From Deltaproteobacteria bacterium (GTDB lineage Bacteria > Desulfobacterota > Desulfarculia > Adiutricales > Adiutricaceae): a stretch of 12,549 nt of DNA. The stretch lies in assembly GCA_031278795.1 (NCBI GenBank), contig JAITJT010000033.1:1-12549 (forward strand), written 5' to 3'. A program made the translations under genes and the position numbers. Shown here piece by piece: positions 8,332 through 12,549 of the stretch. Positions within the stretch are counted from its first letter, which is position 1, and the number at the start of each line of letters is the position of its first letter. The notes beneath the pieces were generated by a model. It was not told the origin of the DNA. It ran no database searches and worked only from the letters and a program-made list of their open reading frames with translations.

Positions 8332-9396
8332 TCACACAATCAACATCGCATCCCCATAGCTGTAAAACCTAAATCCTTCGAAAATAGCCAGCTCATAGGC
8401 CCTCTTTACCTTATCCAGGCCCGCGAAAGCTGAAACCAGCATAAACAAGCTTGATGCCGGCAAATGGAAGTTGGTGAGGAGGGCGTCTGCTATTTGAAAG
8501 CTGTATCCTGGCCTTATGAAGATATCCGTGAGCCCCTTCCTCTCCCTTAGCAATCCATCCTCCCCGGCCCACTCCAGGGCCCTGAGGGTGGTGGTGCCTA
8601 CGCTTAAAACTGGATGCGACTCATTTTTGGCCTTATTAACCTTATCCGCCGTATCCTTACCCACCTCCACGTACTCCTTATGTAGCTTTCCGCTTATTAG
8701 CTCTTTTTCCGTAAGCGGCAGGAAAGTGCCCATGCCCACCATAAGAAAGACCAAAGTACTGCCATATCCCCTCTTCGCTAAAAATTCCAGATACTCTTTG
8801 CTAAAGTGCAGCCCGGCGGTGGGAGCCGCAATGGCACCGTCTTTTTTGGCGTAAACGGTCTGGTAGCGTAAGAGGTCCTCTGGGCTATCCGGCCGCTTGA
8901 TGTATGGTGGAAGCGGCATGTGGCCTAAGAGCTCAAAAACCTTGCTGGGGCTATCCTCAAAGTGGAATCTTATTAGCCTCCTTCCAGAGCTATCAAGCTC
9001 TAAAACCTCTCCGGAAAGCATCATGCCATTCCCCTCGATATTAACCCTAGCCCCAATATGGAGCTTTTTCCCGGGCTTACCTAGAGACCACATGGCGTGA
9101 TCCCCCAAGCTATCGCCTTCCACCTTGGGGTTTAATATGAGTAGCTCCACCTTGGAGCCTCCCGACTCCCCATATAGCCTAGCTGGAGTCACCCTGGCCT
9201 CGTTCATGACCAGAAGGGTATTTTCCGGAAGAAAGGAATGCAGCTCAGAAAACCTGGATACCACAATCTCTCCTGTGTCTTTCCGGAGCACCAGGAGCCT
9301 GGAGCTACCCCTCTCCATGGTGGGCTCCTGGGCTATCAAGGATTTGGGCAGATGGAAGTGGTACTCCTCTAGGCCCTTTAGTATTTTTTGGCTCAT
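8332..9396 (-). CDS. queA: S-adenosylmethionine:tRNA ribosyltransferase-isomerase (QueA)
   Basis: QueA transfers and isomerises the ribosyl part of S-adenosylmethionine onto 7-aminomethyl-7-deazaguanine at the tRNA wobble position, giving epoxyqueuosine in the cytoplasm. From the ATG at 9396 the product has 354 residues, the usual family length. It begins with the family-like stretch FHLPKSLIAQEP, followed by SSRLLVL, the RVTPARLYG segment, LPPYI and DGAIAAPTAGLHF. Further on come GMGTFLPL, VGTTTLRALE, and near the end FIRPGYSFQ with TNFHLPASSLFMLVSAF. AAGGTG lies just before this ATG. A GTG at 9480, preceded by GGAGG at ideal spacing, is in frame and would add 28 aromatic-rich residues not expected in the family. 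The gene lies 168 bases after prfH on the same strand and converges on the TPR gene. No other queuosine gene is in the window. Confidence 0.96.
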   Translation of the reverse strand: MSQKILKGLEEYHFHLPKSLIAQEPTMERGSSRLLVLRKDTGEIVVSRFSELHSFLPENTLLVMNEARVTPARLYGESGGSKVELLILNPKVEGDSLGDHAMWSLGKPGKKLHIGARVNIEGNGMMLSGEVLELDSSGRRLIRFHFEDSPSKVFELLGHMPLPPYIKRPDSPEDLLRYQTVYAKKDGAIAAPTAGLHFSKEYLEFLAKRGYGSTLVFLMVGMGTFLPLTEKELISGKLHKEYVEVGKDTADKVNKAKNESHPVLSVGTTTLRALEWAGEDGLLRERKGLTDIFIRPGYSFQIADALLTNFHLPASSLFMLVSAFAGLDKVKRAYELAIFEGFRFYSYGDAMLIV

Positions 9397-9477
9397 AATC
9401 ACCTTAAAAAAAGAGAATCTAAAAACAAAATCTTCCGTATTATGATAGTAAAAGTCCAAAAAAGTGAAGCAATTTCT

Positions 9478-9492
9478 CACTAATTTGCCTCC
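9478..9492 (-). promoter_or_regulatory. Competing upstream start signal for queA
   Basis: GGAGG at 9488-9492, seven bases, then GTG at 9478-9480, in frame with queA. By position and strength this is a better ribosome binding site than the one before the ATG at 9396. The extra 28 residues (many Phe and Tyr) do not resemble a QueA N-terminus. Either QueA is extended here or the signal is incidental. Confidence 0.4.
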
Positions 9493-9564
9493 ATATTGAC
9501 CCCCATTCCCAAGCCGCTTAAATTAGTTTTGCCTCTCTTAGCTAGCTGCTATTTCACCTCAGCC

Positions 9565-10168
9565 TCACTTATGCTCTTTTCTGATGAAATCCAGGCCGTG
9601 ATAGATACGCACGGGCTTACCACGTATGAGTCTGGTGTGCTCCAGACGATTTTCCGCCTTGACACTAGCTCTCTCCAAGGCATCTTTATGCAAGAGGGCT
9701 TGTTTTAAACGCTTGAGGGCGCTTTCCTTGTTAAGGTGCTGGGATCTCATAGCGGTTGCGACCACGCTTAGACCCGTTGGAAGGTGAATGGCCCTCACCC
9801 CGGTTTCCACCTTGTTGACGTGCTGGCCGCCTTTGCCGCTACTCCTGAAGCTCTGGAACTCCACGTCTTTTAAGGAAAATCTACTCTCCTCGAGATCACT
9901 TTTTAAGACGCTTATGTCAATGTACCAGTTTTTGCGGCCGTGGTGGGGCCTGTAGGGGCTCTTACAAACCCACAGAACCGTTCCCTCCAAAAAGCCCAGA
10001 TCTCTTTCCGTTCCCAAGGTGGCCGACCTCAAGGTACCTTTTTTCGGGCCCTCCACTTTATCAAGAAGCAGAGTTTCTGGAAACTCCCAAAGGAGCGCCT
10101 CTAGGAAACTTCCCCACCGCCAGCTCACACTCCTCCGGGCCAGTCCCGGAGCTGATTTGAAGCACCAT
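9565..10168 (-). CDS. prfH: Peptide chain release factor homolog PrfH, split by a +1 frameshift
   Basis: PrfH is a class I release-factor relative that hydrolyses peptidyl-tRNA on ribosomes with a damaged 16S decoding centre. The body is in the frame ending at 9565. It has TVLWVCKSPYRPHHGRKNW, the catalytic loop SSGKGGQHVNK, and SQHLNK in the basic C-terminal part. The family-typical N-terminus, including QISSGTGPEECELAV, is instead encoded in another frame from the ATG at 10168, preceded by AAAGGTGAGG (10171-10180). That frame ends at a TGA shortly afterwards. Skipping one base near 10101-10115 joins the parts into about 200 residues, the normal PrfH length. Without a shift, the body frame opens with a GTG at 10176 and codes an unrelated 24-residue start. 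The cause could be sequencing error in the GGGG run, mutation or programmed frameshifting. The gene lies 35 bases downstream of rtcB2, clearly one operon. Confidence 0.88.
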
Positions 10169-10203
10169 TTCCTCACCTTTACCTAAAAATCAATTATCAA
10201 AAT

Positions 10204-11307
10204 TCAAATTTTAAGGGTCAAAAGCGGCCTGGTGGTGCATATGAGGCTCGCCAGGCCTGAGTCCACCAGGGCGCCTATTACGTCTGTAACCTTCTTGTAG
10301 GCCTCCGGGGCCTCCTCGTAGAGGAGCTCCTTGTCGTGGCAGATAACCCGGCTCTTAAGTGCCGTGGTGTAGAGCTCGTCCCGGCGGTACTTGTCCCTGA
10401 GCCGGCCCTTACAATCAGAGCGCTTCCACTTGCGACCAGCTCCGTGGGCCAGGGAAAACAGGGACTTTTGGCAGTCGCTTGTTGGTTTCATCACATAAGT
10501 TAGAGTCCCCCTGGACCCGGGTATTATGACCGGGCCGTTTAAGGCGTTTACCGCGCCCTTGCGGTGATAAAATCCTCCCTCCCCCTCTTCCACAAAATTG
10601 TGGGGGTTGTCCAGAATAAGCCTTAGCTCAGAGCGCCCGTCTAAGAACTCTTGCGCTCTTCTTGCCAAGCACTCGCGGTTTCTTTGGGCCCACAATAGGA
10701 GCTCCTTTTGCTCCTTGAGATAAGTTTCCCCAAGCCCTGAGCTCATTGATATTCCGCTTAAATGCTCCATATAAGACTCATAGAGCATCTGCCCCTTGCT
10801 TCGAGAGCCGCTGTGAACCAAGAGCAAGAGCTTAGCTTTGTCGATTTCGAGCTCCTTAAACTCCGTGGGAAGATAGACCCTATCCACGGCCTGAAGCTCC
10901 AGGAAATGGTTCGAGCCTCCCAGGGTACCAAAGGCAGGATCAATTGAGTCCTCAGGGTAGGGGTTGAAAGAAAGCTCAATATCTGAAAGGCTCTCTAAGC
11001 TCTCAAAGCGGGGCGCCAGGCGCTCAAGCTTAATCTTTTTAAGCGCTGTGGCGCTTTGGAAGAGACTCATGCCGCAGCCTACGTCATTACCCACCAGGTG
11101 CGGAAAAATTATCCCGTCCGTCAAAACAACCGCCCCCACCGGGGTCTTCCCCGGGTGAAGGTCCGGAAGACCCACCAGCTTTGTGACTCCTTCCATAAGG
11201 GAAATCTTTTTTAGAGCGTCTAGGGCAGCGTCTTCCATCCAGCACTTGGGACTTGTGATAAGTGTAATATTGTCTGGCAAAATAAAATCCTTAAAAGGCT
11301 GACACAA
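10204..11307 (-). CDS. rtcB2: RtcB-type RNA ligase, release-factor-H-coupled (RtcB2)
   Basis: RtcB enzymes join RNA 2',3'-cyclic phosphate or 3'-phosphate ends to 5'-OH ends using GTP and Mn2+. The 367-residue product shows the metal and nucleotide ligands in order. These are GLPDLHPGKTPVGAVV (46-61), NDVGCG with Asp75 and Cys78, SNHF with Asn133 and His134, VHSGSR with His165, DNPHNF with His236, and YHRKGAVNA with His248. The nucleotidyl His is His288 in LAHGAGRKW. The short length and close linkage to prfH mark the RtcB2 subfamily, reported to reseal cleaved 16S rRNA after PrfH action, rather than the tRNA-repair RtcB. The start is uncertain: TTG at 11307 fits family length, but no clear Shine-Dalgarno precedes it and no ATG or GTG is available in frame upstream before a stop. 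Weak initiation may limit expression. A strong promoter lies about 450 bases upstream. Confidence 0.95.
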   Translation of the reverse strand: MCQPFKDFILPDNITLITSPKCWMEDAALDALKKISLMEGVTKLVGLPDLHPGKTPVGAVVLTDGIIFPHLVGNDVGCGMSLFQSATALKKIKLERLAPRFESLESLSDIELSFNPYPEDSIDPAFGTLGGSNHFLELQAVDRVYLPTEFKELEIDKAKLLLLVHSGSRSKGQMLYESYMEHLSGISMSSGLGETYLKEQKELLLWAQRNRECLARRAQEFLDGRSELRLILDNPHNFVEEGEGGFYHRKGAVNALNGPVIIPGSRGTLTYVMKPTSDCQKSLFSLAHGAGRKWKRSDCKGRLRDKYRRDELYTTALKSRVICHDKELLYEEAPEAYKKVTDVIGALVDSGLASLICTTRPLLTLKI

Positions 11308-11764
11308 TATGTCAGTTATGAAAAGTAGCCTTCAAGCCCCAGGCGTCATGCTCTAGACAAAACAGTAGCCCTCTCTTTTGCGCAAATTTAAAGCTCAGGT
11401 GAAAGGCCTGAAAAAAAAGCGTAAAGAGGCTAAAATTTTGGCGCACTCCAAGCTTGGAGCTTTAGGGTATATTAGAGGGGAAATAGTGGTGGGAGCTGCG
11501 TTTTAGAGCTGAAAAAAGGCTCTCGAAAGTCGCAACGAAAAGGCGGCTATTTGAGGTGAAAGAGTTCTGGAGTTAATCTAGAGGGACATCTCCCGGAGTA
11601 TCTTTTTTGGCATTTTCCAAAAACTAAAAGCAGTTGGCCACCATATTAGCTTCATATGAGGTGGGGTTTGCGTGTGGCATTTGATGAATCCTTTCTGAAA
11701 TAAGATTTAGCAATCCAGAAAACCAAGGCCGTGTACCTGGGTTCAGAGAATCAAAACAGCAAAT

Positions 11765-11793
11765 AGTATAGCAAATTATAAAGCCTTTGTCAA
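11765..11793 (-). promoter_or_regulatory. Strong sigma70-type promoter for rtcB2-prfH
   Basis: On the - strand a perfect TTGACA (11788-11793) is followed after exactly 17 bases by TATACT (11765-11770), a five of six match. Transcription would start near 11758 and run toward rtcB2, giving a leader of about 450 nt with no convincing gene in it. This is the best promoter match in the window. It suggests at least basal, housekeeping-sigma expression of the repair operon. Confidence 0.7.
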
Positions 11794-11989
11794 GATTGGT
11801 TTTTTTGGCAAAATATAGAGGCTTATGAGAAAAGCCTAGCTAAAAAGCCAATATGTTAAAAGATGAGGAAAAATACTTCAAGGCGCAATCAGAAAATACT
11901 GGGTCACGCCAAAACTAGCCGCCAAAGAGCCAAAGGTTTTATTCTGCGATTATAGGTCCTGTATACTTAAGATCTTTTATGTTTTGATT

Positions 11990-12004
11990 GCTGGAATCGT
12001 GCCA
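11990..12004 (-). promoter_or_regulatory. Sigma54-like element (weak)
   Basis: The - strand reads TGGCACG then four bases then CAGC. This matches the -24 box fully and keeps the essential -12 GC at the correct distance, but lacks the usual TT before it. It lies about 690 bases before rtcB2. It is notable because some RtcB operons in other bacteria are sigma54-controlled through RtcR, yet no rtcR gene is in the window. It may be chance. Confidence 0.2.
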
Positions 12005-12019
12005 GGCTTGAACGGAGGC

Positions 12020-12057
12020 GGCTAGGGCTTTAACTTTGTGGCTAGGGCTTTAACTTT
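12020..12057 (+). repeat. Short tandem duplication, 20-bp period
   Basis: GGCTAGGGCTTTAACTTT occurs exactly twice, at 12020-12037 and 12040-12057, separated by two bases. It lies just upstream of the promoter-like sequence at 12089-12118. No function is apparent. Confidence 0.9.
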
Positions 12058-12088
12058 AGCGGATTTTTGGGGAAAATTAGAAAAGATA

Positions 12089-12118
12089 TTGCTTTTTTGA
12101 GGTGGAATTAGCTATAAT
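12089..12118 (+). promoter_or_regulatory. Candidate promoter toward the hemerythrin-like gene
   Basis: A perfect TATAAT (12113-12118) has a poor -35 box TTGCTT (12089-12094) at 18 bases. Transcription would cross the 18-bp repeat array before reaching the gene at 12456. Confidence 0.4.
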
Positions 12119-12270
12119 GAATCGTTCGAGCTTTTTTCGCATCTTTCCAAAATATATCCGCTAGCTCTTTTTTTAAATCTTTTTAGTTCTTTGTCTAGCC
12201 TAAACAAAAATGCGTATTTGGAGCACAAGAGCTAAAAAGTAAAAACAGCGGCTGGATAATTCTTTTCATA

Positions 12271-12349
12271 ATTGTTTAGGTTTTTCAGATTGTTTAGGTT
12301 TTTCAGATTGTTTAGGTTTTTCAGATTGTTTAGGTTTTTCAGATTGTTA
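12271..12349 (+). repeat. 18-bp tandem repeat, four exact copies plus a partial
   Basis: The unit ATTGTTTAGGTTTTTCAG is repeated without change at 12271, 12289, 12307 and 12325. A fifth copy breaks off after six matching bases from 12343. The array is non-coding and ends about 105 bases before the hemerythrin-like start codon. The partial fifth copy supplies the TTGTTA of a possible promoter. Perfect identity points to recent expansion, so copy number may vary between strains. Confidence 0.97.
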
Positions 12350-12373
12350 CCTAAATCTTCCCTGTTCTATAGA
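12344..12373 (+). promoter_or_regulatory. Possible promoter adjoining the 18-bp array
   Basis: TTGTTA (12344-12349) and TATAGA (12368-12373) are 18 bases apart, each matching four of six consensus bases. The -35 box lies in the truncated fifth repeat copy. The position, about 75 bases before the Shine-Dalgarno of the hemerythrin-like gene, is suitable, but the match is modest. Confidence 0.3.
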
Positions 12374-12455
12374 TTAACTATGAGGCTTTTAAATAATTAA
12401 TCTCGCTTTTCATCGCAAAATCTTAAAAAAAATTCCAATACAAATGAGGATCTAA

Positions 12456-12549
12456 ATGAAAAAACTGCTAATTGTTTGGAGAGATGTCAACAGAACCGAC
12501 ATACCCATAATTGACGAACAACACAGAGGGATTGTTACAGTCATCAACT
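12456..12549 (+). CDS. Bacteriohemerythrin-like protein, N-terminal part only
   Basis: The first 31 codons of a gene cut by the window edge are present. The translation has Trp8, then PIIDEQHRGIV and VIN. This matches the start of hemerythrin-type oxygen-binding four-helix proteins, where Trp is followed by a conserved D-x-Q-H stretch whose His (here His23) is a di-iron ligand. The remaining ligands lie beyond the window and cannot be checked. TGAGGA at 12445-12450 is five bases before the ATG. Known members bind O2 at a non-haem di-iron site and serve in oxygen sensing or storage in microaerophiles and anaerobes. Whether this is a stand-alone protein or the N-terminal domain of a larger sensor cannot be told. 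Confidence 0.8.
   Translation, partial: MKKLLIVWRDVNRTDIPIIDEQHRGIVTVIN

Larger units (their letters stand above)
11308..12455. other. Long intergenic region between rtcB2 and the hemerythrin-like gene
   Basis: No gene is supported on either strand. On the - strand this is the leader and promoter region of rtcB2. On the + strand it carries promoter-like and repeated elements before the hemerythrin-like gene. Other visible structure includes a perfect 14-bp palindrome CTCCAAGCTTGGAG (11446-11459) and a 6-bp stem AGGCTT/AAGCCT (11819-11824/11832-11837) just upstream of the - strand promoter. No tRNA or other RNA gene is recognised. Confidence 0.55.

Noticed and set aside
9496..9708. 70-codon + strand frame overlapping prfH
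   Set aside because: It lies opposite the C-terminal end of prfH, has no supporting start signal, and its protein has no recognisable features.
11446..11459. Perfect palindrome CTCCAAGCTTGGAG as a terminator
   Set aside because: It has no adjacent T-run on either strand and no loop; it may be a binding site or chance.
11499..11523. GTTTTAGAGCT resembling the start of Cas9-type CRISPR repeats or guide scaffolds
   Set aside because: It is a single 11-base match without repeats, anti-repeat pairing or cas genes nearby; chance is sufficient.
11578..11655. 25-codon frame on the - strand in the rtcB2 leader (MKLIWWPTAF...)
   Set aside because: It has no Shine-Dalgarno and no recognisable features; frames of this size are expected by chance.

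Overview
The window looks like a stretch of a Gram-negative bacterial chromosome. An outer membrane is implied by a classical type V autotransporter with a C-terminal beta-barrel ending in Phe. Most genes are moderately GC-rich (one 60-base line of the TPR gene has 35 G/C). They are separated by long, extremely AT-rich gaps (one line near position 541 has 9 G/C in 60). A bacteriohemerythrin-type gene at the right edge and the family mix would suit an anaerobic or microaerophilic, possibly host-associated bacterium such as a deltaproteobacterium/Desulfobacterota. That taxonomic guess is weak.

Layout on the + strand, left half. Positions 1-1336 hold no convincing gene, but contain a good sigma70-like promoter and a degenerate 34-bp tandem array of GGGG/CCCC mini-hairpins. 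Positions 1337-5371 encode a 1344-residue autotransporter: signal peptide, beta-solenoid-like passenger, a stalk of 34 PSGGD(T/K) hexapeptides plus two variant units, an alpha-helical linker and a beta-barrel. A strong intrinsic terminator follows at 5404-5436. After another AT-rich gap, 6088-8319 encodes an exported protein with a Pro/Gln/Glu/Thr-rich linker and about 13 kinesin-light-chain-like TPR units.

On the - strand, right half (transcribed right to left). rtcB2 (10204-11307), prfH (9565-10168) and queA (8332-9396) lie head to tail and converge on the TPR gene. RtcB2/PrfH is a known ribosome rescue and repair pair: PrfH releases the nascent peptide from a ribosome with a cleaved 16S decoding centre, and RtcB2 reseals the RNA. 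Here prfH is split. Its family-typical N-terminus is encoded in a different frame from its GGQ body, and joining them needs a +1 frameshift near codon 21. A near-perfect sigma70 promoter lies about 450 nt upstream of rtcB2. QueA makes epoxyqueuosine on tRNA, so all three genes concern RNA modification, repair or translation.

The right-hand gap (11308-12455) has no gene. It contains a 20-bp-period duplication, an 18-bp x4 tandem repeat and + strand promoter-like elements, followed by the first 31 codons of a bacteriohemerythrin-like gene cut by the window edge.

The observations most worth a second look are the prfH frameshift, the long rtcB2 leader, the silently diversified hexapeptide array, the hairpin array and the 18-bp repeat array.
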